Assembly (NCBI GenBank): GCA_002403785.1
Contig: DHIM01000299.1
Location: forward strand, 3,323 to 9,469
DNA from: Clostridium sp. UBA4746
GTDB lineage: Bacteria; Bacillota; Clostridia; Clostridiales; Clostridiaceae
DNA: 6,147 nucleotides
Direction: 5' to 3'
Position 1 is the first letter of the stretch; each line of letters opens with the position of its first letter. Shown here piece by piece: positions 1-4,665 of this stretch. A program made the translations under genes and the position numbers. The notes under the pieces were generated by a model that searched no databases, had not been told where the DNA came from, and saw nothing but the letters and a program-made list of their open reading frames with translations.

Positions 1-1105
1 CGCTATAGATACCAATTTTACCACATAATTTATCATCATTATATATTTCACAAAATCCAATTGCTACATCCTTTTTATATTCTTTTAAATTTTGTGCTAT
101 AAGAAATTTTTTAGTTATTTTATTTTTTTGACCTCTTTCAAGAGTTAATACAAAATCTCCTTGTGCTTTAGCTATAAGGAACTTATCACCTTTTTTATTT
201 AAAGCTATTTTTTCTAAATTTTGATCTTTTACTATTACTTTTTTAGTTTCAAATTTAGAAAATCCGTAGTTCATTAACATACTAGCATCGTTATTTCTTA
301 TTTTATATGTTGGTGAACCCATAACTATTGCAAGCATTCTTACATTATTTTGCTTTGCGGTAGCAGATATGCAATATTTTGCTTCATTTGTAAACCCAGT
401 CTTAAGTCCATCACATCCATTAAAAAATCTAACGAGCTTATTGTGATTTACAAGTCCAATCGGAGACTTTCTACCTTCAGAAATAGTTTCCATATAAGTT
501 GATGAATATTTTAATATTTTAGAATGTTTTAATAATTCTCTAGACATAATTGAAATATCATAGGCTGATGAATAATGTCCTTCTGCAGGTAAACCAGTGC
601 AGTTTTTAAAATTAGTATCTTTCATATCAAGACTCTTGGCCTTTTGATTCATCATATTAACAAAGCTACCTTCACTGCCGCCTAAATATTCTGCCATTGC
701 TACTGCCGCATCATTTCCTGATGCAATAGCAATCCCTTTTAGGATTTCTTCTACTGTCCTAACTTCACCAGTATCTAGAATCATACTACTTCCACCCATT
801 TTTTTTGAATTTTCACTTACAGTTATTTTGTCTTTTAATTTAATTTTACCAGAATCTATTGCCTCCATCGCTAATAACATAGTCATTATTTTAGTTACTG
901 ACGCTGGTGCAAATTTTTCATGAGCATTTTTTTCATATATTATTTTACCACTGGATGGCTCCATTAGTAATGCTGACTTTGCATCAACTACAATACCTTT
1001 ATCATTTTTGGTTTCCCCTTCTGCTTTAACTTTCAATCCCAAAAGCTGCGTTGTAAAAATTAATGATAAAATTAAACATATTACATTTTTAAAATTTCTT
1101 TTCAT
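1..1105 (-). CDS. dacF: D-alanyl-D-alanine carboxypeptidase (PBP5/DacF family), C-terminus cut by window edge
   Basis: This is a low-molecular-weight penicillin-binding protein that removes the terminal D-Ala from peptidoglycan stem peptides outside the membrane. I translated 368 codons without a stop; the frame runs off position 1. Residues 1-28 form a signal peptide (MKRN, then a hydrophobic stretch, ending VKA). The serine DD-peptidase triad is complete: SVTK at 69-72 (nucleophile S69, base K72), SGN at 129-131 and KTG at 235-237 inside DGLKTGFT. GHYSSAYD at 176-183 is also typical of the family. From about residue 270 the sequence looks like the beta-rich PBP5 C-terminal domain; the membrane-anchoring helix would lie off the window. 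The ATG at 1105 has GGAGG six bases upstream. I use dacF rather than dacA/dacB because of the neighbouring spoIIM and xer genes; in B. subtilis dacF precedes the spoIIA operon. The symbol is an inference from context; the enzyme class is secure. Confidence 0.93.
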   Translation of the reverse strand, partial: MKRNFKNVICLILSLIFTTQLLGLKVKAEGETKNDKGIVVDAKSALLMEPSSGKIIYEKNAHEKFAPASVTKIMTMLLAMEAIDSGKIKLKDKITVSENSKKMGGSSMILDTGEVRTVEEILKGIAIASGNDAAVAMAEYLGGSEGSFVNMMNQKAKSLDMKDTNFKNCTGLPAEGHYSSAYDISIMSRELLKHSKILKYSSTYMETISEGRKSPIGLVNHNKLVRFFNGCDGLKTGFTNEAKYCISATAKQNNVRMLAIVMGSPTYKIRNNDASMLMNYGFSKFETKKVIVKDQNLEKIALNKKGDKFLIAKAQGDFVLTLERGQKNKITKKFLIAQNLKEYKKDVAIGFCEIYNDDKLCGKIGIYS

Positions 1106-1110
1106 ATGGA

Positions 1111-1117
1111 TCCTCCT
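1111..1117 (-). promoter_or_regulatory. Ribosome binding site of dacF
   Basis: AGGAGGA on the minus strand, with the GGAGG core six bases before the ATG at 1105. It fixes the start directly ahead of the signal peptide. Confidence 0.85.
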
Positions 1118-1141
1118 CATTTTTCTTTTCGCTAGACAACA

Positions 1142-1169
1142 ATTATTTAATGTTATCTGCTTCGTTCAA
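1142..1169 (-). promoter_or_regulatory. Possible sigma-A-type promoter of dacF
   Basis: TTGAAC (1169-1164) and AATAAT (1147-1142) are separated by 16 bases, 36 bases upstream of the dacF start. The matches to the vegetative consensus are four of six and five of six. In such AT-rich DNA this can arise by chance. I looked for a forespore sigma-F or sigma-G type promoter, as B. subtilis dacF has, and saw no good match. Confidence 0.35.
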
Positions 1170-1259
1170 AATTTATAACATTATTTTTACCAAAACACAT
1201 TGATATTATCACTATTTATCTACATTAAATAAAAAAATTAATATATTTATAAAACAAAA

Positions 1260-1300
1260 ATAAAAATCCGCCTTCATTATCAATGAAAGTGGATTTTTAT
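1260..1300 (-). terminator. Rho-independent terminator after the spoIIM-xer operon
   Basis: Two 19-base arms (1260-1278 and 1282-1300) face each other across a 3-base loop. On either strand the stem contains one G-U wobble and one C-A mismatch. On the minus strand the stem is followed at once by a T-rich tract, as expected for an intrinsic terminator. It lies 131 bases past the recombinase stop and separates that operon from dacF. The near symmetry means it could also work on the plus strand, but no plus-strand gene enters it. Confidence 0.85.
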
Positions 1301-1431
1301 TTCCTATATTTATATATAAATATACAAATTTGTTAATTCATTCTATTTAAATTTAACACATTTTTATATTGTTTTACATTTTTTGTTTAATAATACTAAA
1401 ACTATAACAACACTGTCTTTAATAATAGGAC

Positions 1432-2310
1432 TTATGCTCTAGGATGAGTATTCTTATAAATTTCTGCTATCTTACTCTTTTTAACTATAGAAGAATAAAT
1501 CTGAGTTGTAGACATACTATTGTGACCTAATAATTGTTGAACTGAGGATATACCCGCACCATTTTGCAATAAATGTACAGCAAAAGAGTGTCTTATTGTA
1601 TACGAATTTATTATTTTTTGAATATTAGTCATTTTAGCATATTCTTTAATAATTTTCCAAAATCCTTGTCTTGTCATCTTATCACATTTTGTATTTAAAA
1701 AAAGTAAATTTAGATTATGTAAATTCATGTTAACTCTAATTTTTAAGTACAGTGACAGACATCTAACCGCATGCTTTCCTATAGGGATTGTTCTTTCATT
1801 TTTTTTACCATTATTACACCTTATATATAGCAATTCTAAATTTATATCATAAATTGTTAGACTTAAAAGTTCTGAAACCTTTATGCCTGTGGCATACATT
1901 AATTCTAGCATTGCTTTATCTCTAGACCCCTTATCAGTTGACTCATCTGGTTGATTTAATAATTCATCTACCTCTTCAATAGATAGAATTTGAGGTATGT
2001 TCCGTTTAATTTTCGGGATAGAAAAATAGGCTGTTGGATCATGTTGTGCCAAGTCGTTTCTAATAAGATATTTATAATAATTTCTAACAGAAACTATACT
2101 TCTTGCTATAGAACTATTTGCACAACCTTCTTTTCTAAGCTGCTCTGAATATGCCATGATTGTTATAGAATCTGCTATCTCTGTACTTTCATTTCTAGAT
2201 TCCATGAATTTTATGAATCTTTTAACGTCTCTTGTGTAAGCTTCTATTGTGTTTTTAGTTAGCTTATTGTTTGTTAAATTTTTTATATAAATTGCAAGTA
2301 ATTCATTCAT
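1432..2310 (-). CDS. XerC/XerD-like tyrosine recombinase with altered catalytic residues
   Basis: The 292-residue length and overall layout match XerC/XerD (about 298 residues). An N-terminal SAM-like core-binding domain (about 1-95) is followed by the catalytic domain (about 105-285), and the protein ends in the THPRA tail common in XerD proteins. The normal catalytic set is R, K, H-x-x-R, H, Y. Here K169 (in GKKNER), R240, H263 (LGH) and nucleophile Y272 are present. The first Arg is Lys (K144 in ATGIKVSELL), and the His of HxxR is Tyr (Y237, SYTIRH). Both differ from the usual codon by one transition (AAG for AGG, TAT for CAT), and the beta-turn GKGNKER is one residue short. The start at 2310 has AGGAG seven bases upstream. 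The position after spoIIM suggests the XerD/RipX equivalent, which resolves chromosome dimers at dif, but the changed residues leave activity uncertain, so I give no symbol. Confidence 0.88.
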   Translation of the reverse strand: MNELLAIYIKNLTNNKLTKNTIEAYTRDVKRFIKFMESRNESTEIADSITIMAYSEQLRKEGCANSSIARSIVSVRNYYKYLIRNDLAQHDPTAYFSIPKIKRNIPQILSIEEVDELLNQPDESTDKGSRDKAMLELMYATGIKVSELLSLTIYDINLELLYIRCNNGKKNERTIPIGKHAVRCLSLYLKIRVNMNLHNLNLLFLNTKCDKMTRQGFWKIIKEYAKMTNIQKIINSYTIRHSFAVHLLQNGAGISSVQQLLGHNSMSTTQIYSSIVKKSKIAEIYKNTHPRA

Positions 2311-2317
2311 AATTTTT

Positions 2318-2322
2318 CTCCT
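2318..2322 (-). promoter_or_regulatory. Ribosome binding site of the recombinase gene
   Basis: AGGAG on the minus strand, seven bases before the ATG at 2310, inside the 44-base gap after the small membrane protein gene. No separate promoter is obvious in the gap, which supports co-transcription with spoIIM. Confidence 0.75.
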
Positions 2323-2354
2323 AATTATAGAGAATACAAATATTTATTCATACA

Positions 2355-2582
2355 CTATACTCTAAAAAATAAATAAAATGTTAGAATATAATTATAAACT
2401 AATTTATAATTATTATCAACCAATTTATAAACTACAACACTGTTTTTGTAAATTTTTGTATTAGTAATTAAATTTTGAAACAAATAATCTACAGTTTTAG
2501 GCATTAAAATACCAATTACTAGCAAAATAATAAAACACTTTATTGTTAACATTACAAAATGCCATAAATCCTTGTTCTTCAT
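2355..2582 (-). CDS. Small single-pass membrane protein, possibly YqzK/DUF4227-like
   Basis: A 75-residue protein. A short polar start (MKNKDLW) is followed by one clear membrane segment at about residues 9-28 (rich in I, L, V) and then a polar, Tyr/Asn-rich tail. The ATG at 2582 overlaps the spoIIM stop (ATGA), so translation is probably coupled; I see no strong separate ribosome site. B. subtilis has a similar small membrane protein gene, yqzK, in the spoIIM-fur-ripX neighbourhood. Length, topology and position suggest the same family, but I recognise no diagnostic motif, so this is inference. No function can be stated. Confidence 0.7.
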   Translation of the reverse strand: MKNKDLWHFVMLTIKCFIILLVIGILMPKTVDYLFQNLITNTKIYKNSVVVYKLVDNNYKLVYNYILTFYLFFRV

Positions 2583-3229
2583 TTACTTACGCTTCCCATA
2601 CTATTAATAAGATTTTTAACAAAATGTGGTGCAATATATGATTCAATAATAATCCCTATAAACAATAAAATTATTATTACAATAAATATGACACTATAAT
2701 ATAATATTCTACTAGTTGTACTACTTGTCCATTGTTTATTAAACTTATTCTTAAGTAACATTATAGAAAATTCCATTGATACCACAGATGCAAAAATAAT
2801 ACATGGAATATAAATTATATTTTGTGGAAGCACCCCTAGTATTGCAATCCCAATACCACTCTTCCCTAGCCCGCTTATCATAAAGCTAAATGTAAATCCA
2901 ACAGTAAATCCTTTTAATAAATCAATAATTATAATTATTGGTATTCCGACTATGGTTAACCCTAAAAACCAAAGAAAAATAATCACTGGTAGATTATTCT
3001 TTATTGATTGTAAAAATATCGATTTATAACTAATCCCACTTGTGTTTAAAGGATCAACAAAATTCGTCAAGTAATTTACCAAATCATTTCGTTCAGACTG
3101 CCCCATGTATTTAACACTATAAATACCTAAAATTATACCTGTAAATATACAAAGAATGCTTATGATATATAACCAAAAATTTTCTTGTATATGTTTGTTT
3201 ACATTACCTATCAATGTATTAGATGACAT
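2579..3229 (-). CDS. spoIIM: Stage II sporulation protein M (SpoIIM), engulfment membrane protein
   Basis: SpoIIM is the polytopic membrane partner of SpoIID and SpoIIP in the complex that degrades septal peptidoglycan during engulfment of the forespore. The 216-residue product matches the B. subtilis protein (about 214) in size and layout. Hydrophobic segments lie at about residues 18-39, 80-103, 107-120, 125-158 (probably two passes) and 176-198. The family block LLKGFTVGF (104-112), LPQN (134-137) followed by IIYIP, and the final ESYIAP (196-201) are all visible. The frame is open to an upstream ATG at 3265, but that ATG has no ribosome site. The ATG at 3229 has AAAGGGGG six bases upstream and gives the family's usual length, so I chose it. 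The gene heads an apparent operon with the 75-residue protein gene and the recombinase. Sigma-E control is known for B. subtilis spoIIM; I see only a poor sigma-E-like -10 (CATAGTAT at 3281-3274). Confidence 0.92.
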   Translation of the reverse strand: MSSNTLIGNVNKHIQENFWLYIISILCIFTGIILGIYSVKYMGQSERNDLVNYLTNFVDPLNTSGISYKSIFLQSIKNNLPVIIFLWFLGLTIVGIPIIIIIDLLKGFTVGFTFSFMISGLGKSGIGIAILGVLPQNIIYIPCIIFASVVSMEFSIMLLKNKFNKQWTSSTTSRILYYSVIFIVIIILLFIGIIIESYIAPHFVKNLINSMGSVSK

Positions 3230-3235
3230 AATTTT

Positions 3236-3243
3236 CCCCCTTT
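3236..3243 (-). promoter_or_regulatory. Ribosome binding site that decides the SpoIIM start
   Basis: AAAGGGGG on the minus strand, six bases before the ATG at 3229. The alternative ATG at 3265 follows TAACTAGCA, with no purine-rich site, so the 12-codon longer version is unlikely. Confidence 0.8.
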
Positions 3244-3311
3244 GTTTATCGCTCTGTTTTCTCATTGCTAGTTATACTATGTTAAATAAAAATCATCTAC
3301 AATATATCTAT

Positions 3312-3345
3312 GCTAAACTTTACCTTATATGAGTTAAAATTTAGC
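3312..3345. repeat. Imperfect hairpin upstream of spoIIM
   Basis: GCTAAACTTTAC (3312-3323) pairs with GTTAAAATTTAGC (3333-3345) across a 9-base loop, forming 12 pairs with one wobble and one bulged base. Neither strand shows a T-run after it, so it is not a standard terminator. It lies 83 bases upstream of the chosen spoIIM start and could mark the upstream edge of the promoter region. Confidence 0.4.
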
Positions 3346-3497
3346 CTACACAATTATAATAAGGATGTTATAACTTAATTAATACTTATGAAAACAAAAG
3401 GGGTAATATGCATATTTAGTTTAACGTTAATGAACATTTTTTTATAAATCGTATTTACCTTCAGCAAATGCATTACTGAGTTTACTTCCACTTATGT

Positions 3498-3535
3498 AAA
3501 AAAAGCCGCCTAAATGTTTTATACACTAAGGAGAC
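3498..3535 (-). terminator. Probable terminator of the HEPN-like gene
   Basis: On the minus strand GTCTCCTTAGTG and CATTTAGGCGGC form a 12-position stem with two mismatches and two wobbles around a 7-base loop. The stem (3535-3505) is followed by seven T residues (3504-3498). It lies 119 bases beyond the stop of the HEPN-like gene. The long gap and imperfect stem limit confidence. Confidence 0.45.
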
Positions 3536-3654
3536 TTACAGCATTCTAATAAAATATTTTTTTATTATTGTAATACTTAATAAATTTTGTGTTTTATTTA
3601 AAATTTATAAAAATCGTAACCAATTGCTATCTAATCTAGAACTACTCATCAAAA

Positions 3655-4173
3655 TCAGATATTTTCTTTAGGATTTTCTAGAACATTATATCTATTTATT
3701 ATTAATTGCCATATTGTAAATATAGCAGTCTGTAATTTTATCAAAGTATTTATTGGGTATTTATGTGTTCTCAAAAATGATAAATATAAATTCTTGAAAT
3801 CAGTTGAAAATGTATTTTCAAGTTTTCTAAACTCTTCCTCATTGAAATTATACTTAAGATTATGAGAATATGAATTTCTTATATGATTCACTTCTATAAC
3901 TGTTTTAAATATATCAACCGGAAGCAGCCCCAATGAAAATACTAATTTTGCTAACTGACTAAATGTCAACTTATCACATTCTAAAATTTCTGGATTCTTA
4001 AGGTGCTTTTTTAGTCTTTCTCTCAATGCATATTCTATATAAAGATTCCCCTTTAATATAATCTGCATTGGATTTTCGGAATTTATATCTAAGTGAAACT
4101 TTTCTAATTTGTTTTTAAATTCCGACACGTTATCTTCCATTTTTTTCAACTCAGCTTTATTCATTTCTTTCAT
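3655..4173 (-). CDS. HEPN-like protein with an R-x4-H motif (hypothetical)
   Basis: A 172-residue soluble protein that I do not recognise at the family level. It is mostly helical in character: a charged N-terminal helix (about 5-27), then a helix at 36-58 with YIEYALRERLKK, a helical stretch FSQLAKLVFSLGLLP (71-85), and then HIRNSYSH (97-104). R99-N100-S-Y-S-H104 fits the R-x(4-6)-H signature of HEPN domains, including the Asn that often follows the Arg. A helix pair followed by an RN...H helix is also seen in DUF4145 and MtlR-like proteins, so those are alternatives. Many HEPN proteins are RNases in toxin-antitoxin, abortive infection or CRISPR systems, while others only bind; no target can be read here. 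The frame extends one codon to a TTG at 4176, but the ATG at 4173 has AAGGGGGA seven bases upstream and is preferred. A terminator candidate lies at 3498-3535. The 34-codon ORF upstream (stop at 4315) may be a partner, but the 141-base gap and a promoter of its own argue against tight coupling. Confidence 0.75.
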   Translation of the reverse strand: MKEMNKAELKKMEDNVSEFKNKLEKFHLDINSENPMQIILKGNLYIEYALRERLKKHLKNPEILECDKLTFSQLAKLVFSLGLLPVDIFKTVIEVNHIRNSYSHNLKYNFNEEEFRKLENTFSTDFKNLYLSFLRTHKYPINTLIKLQTAIFTIWQLIINRYNVLENPKENI

Positions 4174-4180
4174 CAATGAT

Positions 4181-4188
4181 TCCCCCTT
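4181..4188 (-). promoter_or_regulatory. Ribosome binding site of the HEPN-like gene
   Basis: AAGGGGGA on the minus strand, seven bases before the ATG at 4173. The spacing favours this ATG over the TTG one codon upstream. Confidence 0.75.
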
Positions 4189-4276
4189 AGCACTAGTTTC
4201 TAATTTGCACTAATTACTATATTTGATCTAAGAATATAATTAAACTTAAGGCTTAAATAATAAAGCTCCACTTAAC

Positions 4277-4297
4277 CTATATTCTATATTCTATATT
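4277..4297. repeat. Three tandem copies of CTATATT
   Basis: The 7-base unit CTATATT is repeated exactly three times (4277-4283, 4284-4290, 4291-4297). The last copy overlaps the -10 of the HEPN-like gene's promoter, so a change in copy number would alter the early transcribed leader. Confidence 0.7.
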
Positions 4298-4323
4298 ATA
4301 ACATGTTTGTTATATCATAACAT
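4292..4323 (-). promoter_or_regulatory. Extended -10 promoter and operator-like repeats for the HEPN-like gene
   Basis: On the minus strand TGT-TATAAT (4303-4295) is a perfect extended -10; the -35 region is poor. The 13-mer ATGTTATGATATA (4323-4311) recurs as ATGTTATAATATA (4304-4292), one mismatch and 19 bases apart. Within it, TGTTAT-ATC-ATAACA (4308-4322) is a perfect dyad lying where the spacer and -35 would be. Repeats of this kind over a promoter suggest a repressor site. The stop of the 34-codon ORF falls inside the first copy. Confidence 0.5.
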
Positions 4324-4419
4324 CACTGTTTTATCAAACATAACAAATATCATAATTTCTTCAGTATTATTCAGTCTTAATTCATACATTTTTCCACTTT
4401 CCATAATTATTTTTGTCAT
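4315..4419 (-). CDS. Small 34-residue ORF upstream of the HEPN-like gene
   Basis: An ATG at 4419 opens 34 codons ending in TGA at 4315. The product begins MTKIIMESGKMYEL and contains EEIMIFVMFDK; it is acidic and beta-like, with no signal peptide or membrane helix. I do not recognise it. Evidence for translation is a well-placed AAGGTGA (4431-4425), five bases before the ATG, and a plausible promoter at 4437-4464. It runs in the same direction as the HEPN-like gene, whose promoter overlaps its 3' end. It could be a genuine small protein, a leader peptide, or the remaining 5' end of a longer gene. Short ORFs in AT-rich DNA also arise by chance. Confidence 0.45.
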   Translation of the reverse strand: MTKIIMESGKMYELRLNNTEEIMIFVMFDKTVML

Positions 4420-4436
4420 ATAAATCACCTTATATA

Positions 4437-4464
4437 AATATAATACAAAACATTCACCAGGCAA
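4437..4464 (-). promoter_or_regulatory. Putative promoter of the 34-codon ORF
   Basis: TTGCCT (4464-4459) and TATATT (4442-4437) are 16 bases apart on the minus strand, ending 17 bases before the ATG. It lies back to back with the plus-strand promoter at 4470-4498, with only five bases between the two -35 elements. Confidence 0.45.
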
Positions 4465-4469
4465 CTTCC

Positions 4470-4498
4470 TTTAAATATTACATGTTTTGTGTTATAAT
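4470..4498 (+). promoter_or_regulatory. Plus-strand extended -10 promoter, divergent from the 34-codon ORF
   Basis: TTTAAA (4470-4475), a 17-base spacer, and TATAAT (4493-4498) preceded by TGT give an extended -10 promoter. It is the best vegetative promoter in the window, and it reads toward the truncated frame at 4550 and then into the transposon end. Confidence 0.6.
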
Positions 4499-4508
4499 GA
4501 GTATACTC
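4499..4508. promoter_or_regulatory. Palindrome GAGTATACTC at the expected transcription start
   Basis: A perfect 10-base palindrome starting right after the -10 of the plus-strand promoter, so it covers the likely start site. The position suits an operator. It may instead be chance; no second copy was noticed in the window. Confidence 0.35.
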
Positions 4509-4549
4509 GGAAAACAATAATTAACAATTGTCATATTTGAGGAATAAAA

Positions 4550-4624
4550 GTGTTTATTGGACGAAATGATATACCTAGATTAATAGCAGGCATGACAAAA
4601 AGGCTTTTTTATACGCTATTTTAA
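4550..4624 (+). pseudogene. Truncated 24-codon frame, possible 5' stub of a gene interrupted by the IS
   Basis: A GTG at 4550 opens a frame beginning (M)FIGRNDIPRLIAG and ending in TAA at 4624. GAGGA at 4539-4543, six bases before the GTG, is a suitable ribosome site, and an extended -10 promoter lies upstream. FIGR at the very N terminus is the usual opening of archaeal-type AAA ATPases (FIGRExEL), but four residues are weak evidence. The last ten codons run through the hairpin that terminates the transposase, so that part is more likely transposon sequence. I infer that the rest of the gene was displaced by the insertion. It may also be no gene at all. Confidence 0.35.
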
Positions 4625-4631
4625 AAAAGCC
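4597..4631 (-). terminator. Terminator of the transposase gene
   Basis: GGCTTTTTTA (4602-4611) pairs perfectly with TAAAAAAGCC (4622-4631) across a 10-base loop. Read on the minus strand, the stem is followed by five T residues (4601-4597), 34 bases past the transposase stop. It would also hinder plus-strand transcription coming from 4498. Confidence 0.75.
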
Positions 4632-4665
4632 GTAGGCTGGTTAGTTAGTTTAAACTGATTATAAA

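Larger units (their letters stand above)
1106..1431. other. Intergenic region between the recombinase gene and dacF
   Basis: This stretch holds the dacF leader and putative promoter (1106-1170), a small dyad TGATA-T-TATCA (1201-1211), the terminator hairpin (1260-1300), and an AT-rich tail with no credible ORF (1301-1431). In B. subtilis the genes deoB (drm) and punA lie between ripX and dacF; nothing of them is visible here. Confidence 0.6.
3266..3654. other. Gene-poor stretch between spoIIM and the HEPN-like gene
   Basis: No supportable gene. The stretch contains the hairpin at 3312-3345, a 10-base palindrome TTAACGTTAA (3421-3430), and the probable terminator at 3498-3535. There are also two overlapping short frames without ribosome sites. 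On the plus strand, 3388-3513 reads as 19 signal-peptide-like codons, a TAA, then 21 more codons. On the minus strand, 3525-3442 is 27 codons between stops. These may be remnants of decayed genes. The rest (3536-3654) is nearly pure A and T. Confidence 0.5.

Noticed and set aside
1106..1260. Forespore (sigma-F or sigma-G) promoter for dacF
   Set aside because: GGTAAAAAT at 1191-1183 partly resembles a sigma-F -10, but no matching -35 is found at the right distance.
3355..3360. TATAAT on the plus strand as a promoter for the frame at 3388
   Set aside because: There is no usable -35 at 16-18 bases and no ribosome site before the ATG.
3442..3525. Minus-strand 27-codon frame ending GSKLSNAFAEGKYDL
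   Set aside because: It looks protein-like, but it is bounded by stops, has no start or ribosome site, and overlaps the probable terminator of the HEPN-like gene.
4174..4176. TTG start for the HEPN-like gene
   Set aside because: The adjacent ATG at 4173 has better spacing from AAGGGGGA and is the more common start codon.
4277..4297. Tandem CTATATT repeat considered as CRISPR or iteron array
   Set aside because: The units are only 7 bases, with no spacers and three copies. There is no CRISPR repeat elsewhere and no replication gene nearby.
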